DNA from: Oscheius tipulae
Lineage: Eukaryota; Nematoda; Chromadorea; Rhabditida; Rhabditidae
DNA: 64,000 bases
Direction: 5' to 3'
Assembly (NCBI GenBank): GCA_037178975.1
Contig: JASJZH010000003.1
Location: 2,914,001-2,978,000, forward strand
Under the pieces are notes generated by a model, which searched no databases, was not told the origin of the DNA, and saw only the letters and a list, made by a program, of their open reading frames with translations. The position numbers and the translations under genes are program-made. Shown here in pieces: positions 33,585 through 42,989 of this stretch; positions within the stretch are counted from its first letter, which is position 1; each line of letters starts with the position of its first letter.

Positions 33585-34703
33585 TTATGGGTTGGGAGGA
33601 CAGCGGCGAACTTTCGAGGCCGAAAATAGTCCATGTGTATAGGTATTAGGAATTGTCCGTTTAGGTGTGGGCTGCCGCTGAGAGTTCCAGCGGTTCGTAG
33701 ATGAGCTTCTTGACATTCCCAAGATCGGAGTTACAGGCACGGTCAGAGGGCGAGCTGGTGTCGTCCCAGTCGGAGTAGGATAAGCGCGCAAAGGGAGAGC
33801 CCTGTTCCTAGGCGTCGACAAATTTTCGGTCCGCGGACGGATTGCGCTCGATCGTGGCTGTTCAGGTTTCTGAAATTGAGAAATTATCAACGTAGTGGAT
33901 TGAAAGTACCTGACGGACGAGGCAACCGAATGCAATTCTAGGCCGAGGAGAGTTGTTGACAGTAATTGGTGCCCTCACATGGGGTTTGTCGTCACGTGCA
34001 GGAGTAGATGTCGGGATTCGGCCTCCCTTCCCAAGACTCGAGGCCCTCGAATTGAGAGCACGGTTGAAGGCGTGCTGAGAAGGACAGGGACTTGGAAGCG
34101 GCTCCCGGACAGAGGTGGCTTTACGATCCATTCCACGGCTTTGACGGATAGGCAGCTTGGGAGGAAGGACGGGGGGCCTTGTCAAGCTACTAAAATGAGT
34201 GGAAGTTAGAACTACAGAAGTGTTTACGATGCGCGAGTCATCGATCTTGTCTGGGGTCCAGATCTCCTATCCATCGATTGATCCCTCGAAATAGGCCTGG
34301 ATGGAGGTTGACTCGGAACTTTGGAAGACTGAGATCGACCGGCGAAATTGCCAGGAGTGCTGTCATCGAGTTTGGCGGCTTCCTGTTCACGTCTAATCTG
34401 GCTCCTTCTCTTGACTGGAGGCTTGTTTCCAAAAAGAGCCAGTCGAGCAAGATCTTCTGAAAAGTTTTTGTAATAAAGAAACAAAACTTCGCACACCCGG
34501 ATTATCTTTGACAACGAGTTGCTCCACTTGTTGAGCAACTTCTTCAACATCGAGGGGTTCCGCTAAAAGTTGAAAGTTCAAAAGTACAAAATCTTAAAAT
34601 TACGAAAGAAAGACTCCTCAAACTCCTCGTCTGCGCGGTTGTCGTCATTGAGACTGTCGGCCCACACAGGCGCTTTAACATTTTCAAACACGTCGTCGGA
34701 CAT
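33585..34703 (-). CDS. tpxl-1: TPX2/TPXL-1-like Aurora A activator
   Basis: Five exons in phase: 34703-34604, 34562-34497, 34456-34228, 34189-33910, 33869-33585; 319 aa. The ATG lies directly after CTCTTGCAG. The N-terminus matches the Aurora-A-binding segment of TPX2: an aromatic FENVKAPVW stretch, SLNDD, then an acidic run ending in ESFF where TPX2 has a WF pair. Next, LARLALFGNKPPVKRRSQ parallels the TPX2 KLALAGxGxPVKKxxSQ block. The rest is strongly basic and Ser/Pro/Arg-rich (microtubule-binding character), with RPLTVPVTP recalling the end of TPX2. Known role of the family: recruit and activate Aurora A on spindle microtubules. Like nematode TPXL-1 it lacks the long kinesin-5 region of vertebrate TPX2. 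Confidence 0.6.
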
Positions 34704-35157
34704 CTGCAAGAGAATGTTTATCTGAAGTCAAGGAATGAATATGTATCCCCCTCGATTTGCCTCTAATATTGAATTGTAAACAAGGTTTGTCTGTGACAGA
34801 TGAAATATTATATATTATGTAAAAAAAAAAAAAAAAAAGATAGTCTCCGTAGAGGCTACGCTGTCTTAAACGTGCCAATAGACACGCTTGTGAAATTAGT
34901 ACACAACGTCACTGATACAAGGTAACGGAACCCCCATGTAAAAGAAATTTTTTTTAGGAAACTTGAGGCGTGATCTCTCCACAATCCTTTAAATCGTTGC
35001 AGGACCGTCTAATCCGTTACAGTAATCCGATGCGGTGCAAAAGTCAAATTTCAATTGCGAAAAAATTCAATCCTGTTTCTTTCGCCGATAACGTCGCCCA
35101 TATTTAATTTACAGTTCAAAGTGTTTTTTAGTTCAAACTGCTTCAAACTAGTTCGAA
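34704..35157. other. AT-rich spacer
   Basis: Contains an A-tract of about 18 nt near 34820. No gene seen. Confidence 0.35.
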
Positions 35158-35369
35158 GTGTTTATATCCTTTCTTCTCATTTGTAAAGCGTTTTTACCAG
35201 ATTTTAGGCTGTTTTTCGTTTTTATTGTTTCCATCGTACAAATCGTAGAATTACCAGCATTTGACACTAGAACGACTTGAAGAAATTCCGTTTAGGTGTT
35301 TGTGGACCTCCAACATCCATTTTCACCACGTCTTTTCTGTTTTTTTTTCGTATCACTCGCTCCTTTTGA
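35158..35369 (+). repeat. left terminal inverted repeat
   Basis: Partner of 36480-36689. Includes TTTAGGTGTTTGTGGACCTC, whose reverse complement is present in the right arm with small changes. Confidence 0.85.
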
Positions 35370-35541
35370 CGACTATCTTCGATCATTTTCACAAAAATTC
35401 ATCCTTTGCTGATCTCAAGATGTCTTCTGTAGGCTTCGCAAAGCATTTCACATGTTGTTAGTGTTTATTGAGTATTCTATTCCTTTTTCCTCTCTGTTTA
35501 TCTTTAGTTTACTGATGCAATCTTTAGAGCTTCTCGAGAAA

Positions 35542-36258
35542 ATGAGTAAATCGAGCAGCGAGACGAGGAAGGGTGACCGAGCGACGGAGAAACAAGAGGA
35601 TCAGGTTAGTCCTTAAAAAAAAAGACTACGGTGTCCCGAAATACGTTCGTGGTCGGACTCCTGGGTACGCGGGAATTCAAACGCAGTTTTATTCAAAGCT
35701 TTCTTTTTCAATATTTTTGTCTCTTTTTTACTTTATTTTTCTATTCGTTTTTTTTTTCAAAGTTACGGGTATGTGCCTCGACTATCTGTTTCCAGGAGTC
35801 CACATGGCAACGTACGAGTAACATAGTGGGTAAAATGGACTTCTCTCGGTATATTCGACTCGGAACAACCAGAGAAACCGCGGATAGTAGGGCTTACGAT
35901 GCCCCCATAACCTTTAATGTCAATTTATTTCAGATTCTAGAAGAGATAAACATTTTGTTTAACGATTTCCTTTCTTACCTCGATGTGAAGCCTCCACACG
36001 GTCAAAAGTTCTGCGAAAAGACCCGCACTCTAGTCGCTCGCATCCACGACTCTTTCTCCGCGTTTTCTCAGTCTCTTGGCCATCTGATTCCTGTGCTGAC
36101 GCTGCTCACCTCACCGCTATTTCCACTGGGATCACCGATAAAACCATCCGTTTGACCGTCTCCAAGACCAAATTCACTTCTCCTCGTAACTTGACGACTC
36201 TTCCTTCCTGTCAAGCTGTCACTGTTGAGAAGAAGGACTGGAGGGCAAGGAGTCACTG
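35542..36258 (+). CDS. unknown intron-containing gene inside the inverted-repeat element
   Basis: Exon 1 (35542-35604) encodes MSKSSSETRKGDRATEKQ and ends at CAG before GTTAGT. Exon 2 starts at 35796 after TTTCCAG in the same phase and stays open to about 36155, with blocks such as KMDFSRYIRLGTTRET, ILEEINILFNDFLSYLD and KPPHGQKFCEKTRTLVARIH. A second frame (ITDKTIRLTVSKTKF, ending VEKKDWRARSH, stop about 36258) looks coding as well, so another intron or a frameshift probably joins them near 36080. No domain is recognised. No transposase motif (DDE, helix-turn-helix) is seen. Exon-intron structure like that of host genes argues for captured or enclosed host sequence. Confidence 0.45.
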
Positions 36259-36479
36259 ACTGCCCGTGTTACACAACTTGCGAAACCAAGAAATGTTCCA
36301 GTCGGACTACTGTGCGATTCCCGCTGCCATAAAGACAACTCAAAATGTTGCAACAAAATGTAAAATGTTTCCACCACTTGTTTTGTACCTGTTCTACCAT
36401 TTTTTTAATTGTTTCGTTAGACAGTATGTGCAATAAATATTGTATTGCACATATTGTCCTTTTTTTTTCTTTAATAACT

Positions 36480-36689
36480 GCTAAAAATGAGCGAATGGTA
36501 CGAAAAAATCAGCAAAGACATCAAAATGGGATGTTGGAGGTCCACAAACGCCTAAACGGAATTTGTTCAAGTCCTTCTAGTGTCAAATGCTGGTAATTCT
36601 ACGATTTGTACGATGGAAACAATAAAAACGAAAAACAGCCTAAAATCTGGTAAAAACGCTTTACAAATGAGAAGAAAGGATATAAACAC
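36480..36689 (-). repeat. right terminal inverted repeat
   Basis: Reverse-complement match to 35158-35369. Confidence 0.85.
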
Positions 36690-36932
36690 AATTTGAACTG
36701 CAACATTTACATTTCCTAGTTTTGCATCTGTATACTATGTGCAAAAAAAAAACTCTTCTGACTTGGTTTCGGAAACGAAGGAATTTCTAAATTCGTTCGT
36801 ACTTCTTGACTAAAAATTCCTTTTGCGATAGTAGATTTCTGTCTGTCCTTTCAACCAATTTCCTTGTATACTCTTTACTCGCAATTCCTTGCGCAGCTTT
36901 TGCTAATTTCAACGTTTTGTTTCAGGGATACC
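36690..36932. other. 5' flank of the helicase gene
   Basis: Short AT-rich spacer. TTTCAGGGATACC immediately before ATG 36933 looks like a trans-splice acceptor. Confidence 0.4.
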
Positions 36933-39913
36933 ATGTCCAACAAATATTCCGACGACGGCTGGTCAGACCCAGTGGTCCAACCAGGTATGTTTTTTTCTCG
37001 TTTCTTAATTGACATTTGTTTTAGGTGATGAGCCGCATACCGAAAATCGTGTTCGTCGCCTAACGGACAAGTCTAGCGTGAACAGCCATGTGACTGGTAG
37101 AAGCATTATCGGAGGACCGAGGGAATCGCTCGACTCGGACTCGGAGTTCGATGAGGAGCCTGTGAACACGGAGAGATACATGCATCCTATCCGTTCCGTT
37201 TTTGGAGGCGAACGAGTAGAGTCTGACGAAGACGATTCTTTGCCGTACCCACGAGTGCCTCCTAAACGTCCAAACTCGAACTTGATCGGTAATCTCGACC
37301 ATTATCATGTGTTAAACGCTCACATTCCAGATTTCTCGCAAAGTGTCAGTACGCACAATTTGACGTCTCGAACGATTACACCATTGCCGTCTGCGCCGCC
37401 TCTTGCATATAAAAGTTTCTCGTCCAATTTTGGTATAACCGTGCCTCTGCCTGCTTCTAGTGGTACGTTACATTCTAGCTTAATCAGCCGATGCTTCAGC
37501 TTCGGTCATCACTCAGCAAAACTTTCAACATCCAAAGCCTGACTATCAGCGAGGATCATTCGAAACACCGAATCAACCTGTTTTCGCTCCGCCGTTAGCT
37601 ACTTCCTCTCGCCCGTCTTCTCCTGAACGCGCTCTGAGACGTATCGCAAACGACGAGCATAGAAGTATGATTGCAGTTGTTCTTCCCAGAGAGACAGGTA
37701 ATTTCTTCTTCGAGACGTTCTTTCAACTGTCCTTCAGTGCTCAACGGCCTCGCCCCGGCTTTCTCATCGAGTACCTTCAGCGTCAGCCATGGAGCCAATG
37801 TTACGAAGTCGTCTACGACTCTATCATCTCTCCGGGGAACAAATGGAAAGCCTCGCCTGGTCCCGGATGAACGTCCTGAACCTACAGGTATGCTTTCTTG
37901 TGTCATACGCTCAATAGTGAAAAATACAGAGATCACTAACCATGGATTCAATGATGCTCGCGGCTCACTCACTCCGGCTCTTGTTACGACGAATCCAAAT
38001 GGTTTTCCCGCCAAGCAATTCACTTTTTTACCCAGTGCTTGTGGTGGATTTGGAACTCGTCCGCAGAGTGTCACCGTGACACCAACTCCCCGGAAAGACA
38101 AGCCAAGCTCTGCCACCAATGCTGGCTTTGGTACTTCAGGTATGCAGTAGTAGAATGTTTCTATGCGGCTATTTCAGGAAGCTCTGCTGCCTTTGCAAAT
38201 CGCGTAAAAAATGAGACTCGTCAAGGACCTTCAACTTTCATTCCTCCCGAAGAAAACATTCAGTCCCTCTTCAACAGAACTAAGGTCGTTGGAGAACGGT
38301 TCAAAGAGTTCTTCGAAGTCAAAGTTGACATCACTCGTCAGGATATGAGTCATCTGCCTGGAACTGTTGCTATGAAGTTAGTTGCGAAGTCCTTAGTGTC
38401 ATCCACTACTCGGTATTCAGAACATTTGATAGCATTCACCTCACGGAGCGCATTCGCCAGAACATAGACCGTTGTCAATATAAACGTCCCACTCCTGTTC
38501 AGCAAAATACTATGCCACTCATTAGTCAGGGTGCCGACGTGCTGAGCTGTGCTCTCACCGGATGTGGAAAAACGGTAAGATTCGGCATATTTTCGTCTAA
38601 TAATTTGTAGGCTGCTTACCTCCTGCCGATTATGAGCAAGCTGGTAGAAGAAAGGCAGCTAGCAGACTCGATGGATCTGACCTGCTATCCCCGCTGTCTT
38701 GTGATTGTTCCCACCCGTGAATTGGCTGTCCAAATTCATTCCGAAGCCAAAAAATTTGCCAACGGTGTTCCTGGACTCGTCATCAAATCTGTCTATGGAG
38801 GAACATCGGTGGACTTTTCCAAGCGTGAGCTGAGCAAGGTATGCCAACTATTCCTTCAATGAATGTCGTACTTCAGGGAGTCACCATTGTCATCGCAACT
38901 ATTGGCCGCCTCGTACATTTCGTGGATGACGGGATAATTTCGTACGAGAAGCTCAGATATCTAGTGCTGGATGAGGCCGATAGAATGCTTGAGCTCGACA
39001 AAGGATTCCAAAAAGATATCCTTGGCAAAGTTGCAGGACACGAATCTATGCCAGTTAGGGAGAAACGGCAAACGCTTATGTTTAGGTGCGGGTCATAACT
39101 TTTTCCATTGATTGAAACTTCAGTGCCACGTTTCCTGCGGCAGTTCAAACGATTGCTCTGGAACTGCTCAGGTCAAATTACGTCATGGTTACTGTTGACA
39201 AGGTCGGAATTGCCAATCGCTGCGTCGAGCAGAAGTTCGTCGAGACGACCTCCCATGAAAAGATGGCCAAACTCAAAGAAATCTTGAACATTCAAAACTA
39301 CAATGTCGATGACGGTACTAGCTTTTTTTATTCGAGTTATCCTTGTTACAGAGTCTCCTATATTCAAAAAGAAGACATTGATTTTCATCAATAGGAAGGC
39401 TGAAGCTGAGTTCCTCGCCGCACTGCTCTGTGAGCTGCGTATTCCAGCAAACGTGCTGACTGGAGATTTCAGCCAAGACATGCGAGAGACGGCTTTGCGA
39501 GAATTCGAGTATGGACGAAAAGCTGTTAGTCTTTTTCTATTGTGGAAAGGAACGAAGTCCAGGTCCTCATTGCTACCGGTATCGCTGAGCGTGGATTGGA
39601 CATTTCTGGCGTCGATTTGGTCTTGAATTTCGATCTTCCGACAGGTATTTTGAGCTAAAAGTATTTCTGAATCACTTTCTTTTTTGACATTGACACCTAC
39701 GTCCATCGCATCGGTAGAACAGGCCGTATTGGACATCCTGGAAGAGCCGTGTCGCTGTACACCTCTCGAGATGCCCATCTTTCTTCTGAATTCGCTCGTG
39801 TGCTCCGTGAAGTTGGCCAGGAAGTACCCGACTTCTTCGGCGTTGGCATCTCTGAATCCACTGCTTCGATTCATACGCCTCAGATATCCGTTGAACTAGA
39901 AGAAGCCTGGTAA
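36933..39913 (+). CDS. GLH/vasa-type germline DEAD-box RNA helicase
   Basis: ATP-dependent RNA helicase of germ granules. Fourteen exons: 36933-36984, 37025-37288, 37331-37462, 37500-37697, 37738-37887, 37930-38139, 38178-38376, 38421-38574, 38611-38838, 38877-39085, 39124-39314, 39352-39524, 39563-39644 and 39687-39913; about 822 aa. The N-terminal ~370 residues are disordered, Ser/Thr/Pro-rich with scattered FG (SNFGITV, GGFGTRP, NAGFGTS). The core has the Q motif (KRPTPVQ), Walker A (ALTGCGKT, a Cys where Ser is usual), PTRELA, VLDEADRM, SATF, ERGLDISGVD and HRIGRTGR. The order and the linker ESMPVREKRQTLMF match nematode GLH proteins. It ends in an acidic-Trp tail (ELEEAW), as vasa proteins do. 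CCHC zinc knuckles of some GLHs are absent. The last intron ends TG instead of AG. AATAAA follows near 39950. Confidence 0.9.
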
Positions 39914-40059
39914 ATAGTAGTTTTGATATCATATCTGTAATTTTCTCTAATAAAATATAATAAAGACTATTTTCGAGCAGTACGAGCAATATGTTTTGTT
40001 CATCAGGTAGTTTACATTCATCAGAGTCGGATACTCAGCCACTTGAGGACATCTTGAAG

Positions 40060-40600
40060 TCACTCAGCACTTTTGATGAGGTTGAGCAGACAGCTGGCGC
40101 CTACAGCCATGCAGATATCTTGATTGCCGTACTTTTCAACGAGCAAGAAGATCACTTTCGCGAGGGCCGGACTCATGTATTCTGCAGGAGCATAGTCGCC
40201 GCAAATGAGATAAGTCATGACACAACGAACAGTCCCCAAGTCGCAGTCTTCCTCGTAGGTGACCTCGCAACTGATCGAAATTGTGTCCACTGCCAATGTT
40301 CAGGGCTCCGCGGCTGACTTTGCCTATCTTCCTCGGGAAGGCGTCTTGGTTTGGCATGTTCTTGAAGCAGCACCATCGCAGGCGGCGGCTCGTGCAGAGT
40401 CGTTCCCGTCGTGTCCAGACCCTTTTATTCTATGCAAACCTTCTAGTAGTTGGGCCAACTTGTTGCAGGTCGTGAAGATCGAGGATTTGAACCAGCTACT
40501 GGAAAAAGATAATGGACTAGACGAGAAGTAGGCTTACCTGTCCGTATGGGGAAAGTCCACATAGCTGTCGAAGTGAGGGACGAAGCTGACTCAGACATCA
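40060..40600 (-). CDS. BTB/POZ-like protein, 5' part unresolved
   Basis: The final exon, probably starting just inside 40300 after TTGGCAG, reads DTISISCEVTYEED, then TVRCVMTYLICGDYAPAEY, then KVIFLLVEKYGNQDICMA and NLIKSAE before the stop at 40062-40060. This is the C-terminal half of a BTB fold (strand, YLxxGDY, LLxLAxKY, helix). Upstream exons may include FVPHFDSYVDFPHTD and SSIFTTCNKLAQLLEGLHR around 40430-40600, but their joins are not certain and no start codon is assigned. BTB proteins dimerise or recruit Cullin 3; which applies here is unknown. Confidence 0.45.
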
Positions 40601-40894
40601 GAAAATGCCCAAAAGTGTCTGTATGTTTGTATGTCGAATAGTCATTTTGTGTTTTTTCTGTAGCGGTAGCTGAACTAGAGGGGGAACATGCAGACACATT
40701 AAAGTGACAGATAAGGGATGATGAGAGGTTTACAGAAGGAAACATATACAGGGTCCAAAGTCATGGGATTATAACTGTCACTTGAGCCCCCTAGGGTATT
40801 TGTTGTACAGAAACTCCAAGTACGAAGAAAAATAAAAAGGAAGTTTAGAGCATCTCTTTATGGCGAATGCGCTTTATGTCGCGTATTTGTTTGT

Positions 40895-42871
40895 CTAGAC
40901 GAGTCCCTTCTTCATGTCAGCCATCACGACGTCGACCTCAGGCGGCCGTTCTTCACCCATTGCGCGTCGGACCGTCTCCTCCATGACGGTTGTCTCAGTC
41001 CTCCAGAACTCCTTGTCCATCGTGTACAGCTTGCTCAGGTCGTCGTCCTTCAGTCCGCAAGTGTTCAGCTTGACGGGAAAGTGGCCGATCGAGGTCGTCG
41101 TGACAGCAGTCGTCTGTGGCTCCGTGACTCGACTGAAGATCCATTCGAGAACGCGAATGTTTTCTCCGTAGCCGGGCCAGATGGGCTTGCCGGTGCTCTT
41201 GTCCTGTTGATACCAGTTGACATGGAACAGCTGCGGCATCTTCTCGCCACTTCCCATCTTCATCCAGTGACGCACATAGTTGGCAAAGTTGTACGAGAGG
41301 AACGGGCGCATCGACATTGGATCATGAACGAGATCGCACGGCTTGAAGTCGGAGACGTGTCGGGCCTGTTGGGTACGCATCGTGGCAGCCAGAGTCACGC
41401 CCGAATTCCAGTTGAGACTCTCAAAGACGAGCGGGAAGGCGTCCGGGCGACGAGATCCCCAGATGTAGGCACTGATTGGCACAGGGGCTCCGTCCCAGTG
41501 CGGATGGACATTTGGGACCGAGGAGGTGAAGGCTGTGAAGCGGCAATTGGGATGGGCCAGGGTTTGACCAGCTTTCCAGGTCTCCTTCTTCCAAGTCTTC
41601 ACCTGAACCGAATTTTGTCCAGTAAAGGGAGAGAGACTAACCGTTTCATCCTTCTCGAGCGTGTTCTCCAGTCCGTCCCACATGAATCGCCCCTTGCTCG
41701 TGGAGGCCGTATTGACGAGGAGACTGTTCTTTGAAACCATCTTCAAAATGTTCTCTCCCGTGTCGGCATGCACATCGGCCGCAATGCCGAACATTCCGTT
41801 CTCGGGAGCCATAGCATATAGACGACCGTCCTTCTTGTCAAAACGAAGCCACGTAATGTCGTCGCCGAGGACACGAAGCTGCCAGCCGGGAAGACTCGGG
41901 ATCATTGTGACCAAAGCGGTCTTTCCCACGCCAGATGGACACGAGAAGCAGAAGAAAACCTCCTTGCCGGCCGGATTGGTCAGAGAGAAGAGAGCAGCAT
42001 GTTCGGCCAGCCAACCCTCTTTATAGCCGAGGTAGGAGCCGACTCGTAATGCGAGACACTTCTTTCCGAGCAGCGAATTGCCGCCATAGTCCGATCCGTA
42101 AGAGTAGATTTCCAGCTCGGGTAGACGATGAGCGACGAGGACCCTGTCCGTATCACAGAGCCATCCATTGGGCAGAGGACGGGTGAGAGGACGAGGACAT
42201 CCGACCGAGTGAATACAGCGGATGAATCGGCCACCAGCAGCCATAGAATCCCAGATGGATGAGCTGACTCTGGTCATGACGCGCATATTGATGACGACGT
42301 AGGGCGAATCGCTCAGCTGGACGGCGTTGATCGAGTGCGGTCCAGCGATTGGGCCCAGAGAGAAGGGAATCACGTAGAGCGTTCGTCCTCTCATACAGCC
42401 CTGGAAACGACTAGCCATCTCGGCTTCCAGCAAGCTACGAGACATCCATAGAGCCAGCTCGTTCTCGCTGCTCCTCGAGGCTACTTCAATCTTCTCGGTT
42501 GTCGATATCCACGTCGATTTCTCGACTCGAGCCGTGTCGCATGAACTTGTCCTTGTCAGATAGACGTTCTCGTAGGCCGTCAGCTTTTCCATCACTCCGC
42601 GCTTGACCAGTATCTCCGCCAGCTGATCGGCCTCGTAGACGGATCCGTTGCAGAGCCAGATTGCCGAAGGATGCATGATGGCCGCCTCGCGGATGAGGAA
42701 CTCCAAGACGGACGAGGGCAGCCATTTCGGGTCGCCTTGAAGAACAGGAACCTCGCCGAGTCCGGGAACACGAATCGTCGTTCGAATGGCCGGTAGAGTG
42801 GCGGCTATTGTAGTAGGGACGGGGCAGCTGGCACAGGACATCTCCAGGGGACCACGGCCAGCAGAATCCAA
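40895..42871 (-). CDS. divergent PEPCK (GTP type) with altered P-loop
   Basis: Cytosolic phosphoenolpyruvate carboxykinase fold (oxaloacetate plus GTP to PEP plus CO2 plus GDP, gluconeogenesis). The frame runs 658 codons from ATG 42871, but 41641-41603 is a canonical 39-nt intron (GTTAGT...TTCAG), in frame, leaving 645 aa. Many family blocks are intact: SPYVVINMRVMTR, GGNSLLGKKCLALR (metal Lys), EGWLAEHA (metal His), LGDDITWL (metal Asp), SRRPDAFPLV, HDPMSMRPF, WPGYGENIRVLEW. The P-loop is CPSGVGKT where the family has FPSACGKT, so the reactive cysteine of the loop is Val and Phe is Cys. Residues around RFIRCIHSVGCP are near normal. Activity may persist with changed kinetics, or the protein may have a new role. 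It lies 119 bp downstream of the DOT1-like gene on the same strand. Confidence 0.9.
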   Translation of the reverse strand: MDSAGRGPLEMSCASCPVPTTIAATLPAIRTTIRVPGLGEVPVLQGDPKWLPSSVLEFLIREAAIMHPSAIWLCNGSVYEADQLAEILVKRGVMEKLTAYENVYLTRTSSCDTARVEKSTWISTTEKIEVASRSSENELALWMSRSLLEAEMASRFQGCMRGRTLYVIPFSLGPIAGPHSINAVQLSDSPYVVINMRVMTRVSSSIWDSMAAGGRFIRCIHSVGCPRPLTRPLPNGWLCDTDRVLVAHRLPELEIYSYGSDYGGNSLLGKKCLALRVGSYLGYKEGWLAEHAALFSLTNPAGKEVFFCFSCPSGVGKTALVTMIPSLPGWQLRVLGDDITWLRFDKKDGRLYAMAPENGMFGIAADVHADTGENILKMVSKNSLLVNTASTSKGRFMWDGLENTLEKDETVSLSPFTGQNSVQVKTWKKETWKAGQTLAHPNCRFTAFTSSVPNVHPHWDGAPVPISAYIWGSRRPDAFPLVFESLNWNSGVTLAATMRTQQARHVSDFKPCDLVHDPMSMRPFLSYNFANYVRHWMKMGSGEKMPQLFHVNWYQQDKSTGKPIWPGYGENIRVLEWIFSRVTEPQTTAVTTTSIGHFPVKLNTCGLKDDDLSKLYTMDKEFWRTETTVMEETVRRAMGEERPPEVDVVMADMKKGLV

Positions 42872-42989
42872 TGTTCTCGTCTTGTAACCAGAGTCTTTTT
42901 AAACAACTTTTATGCAAAAACAACTCTAACAAGTGAAAAACATTATGAATTACAACTACTATATAGGCAGGCAATGAAGAACGGACCTA

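Larger units (their letters stand above)
35158..36689. mobile_element. 1.5-kb element with ~210-bp terminal inverted repeats
   Basis: 35158-35369 and 36480-36689 are long inverted repeats, near-identical at their outer ends (GTGTTTATATCCTTTCTTCT on both) and about nine in ten inward. Similarity trails outward into TTCAAACT-type sequence. The interior has no transposase but carries an intron-containing plus-strand coding region. It sits between two germline genes. Most likely a non-autonomous DNA transposon that captured a gene, or a gene flanked by two inverted MITE copies. Confidence 0.75.

Noticed and set aside
40280-40330. Apparent single-base frameshift in the BTB-like gene
   Set aside because: An acceptor (TTGGCAG) at the break allows an intron, so no lesion is required.
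41081-41734. 217-codon plus-strand frame
   Set aside because: Antisense shadow of PEPCK.
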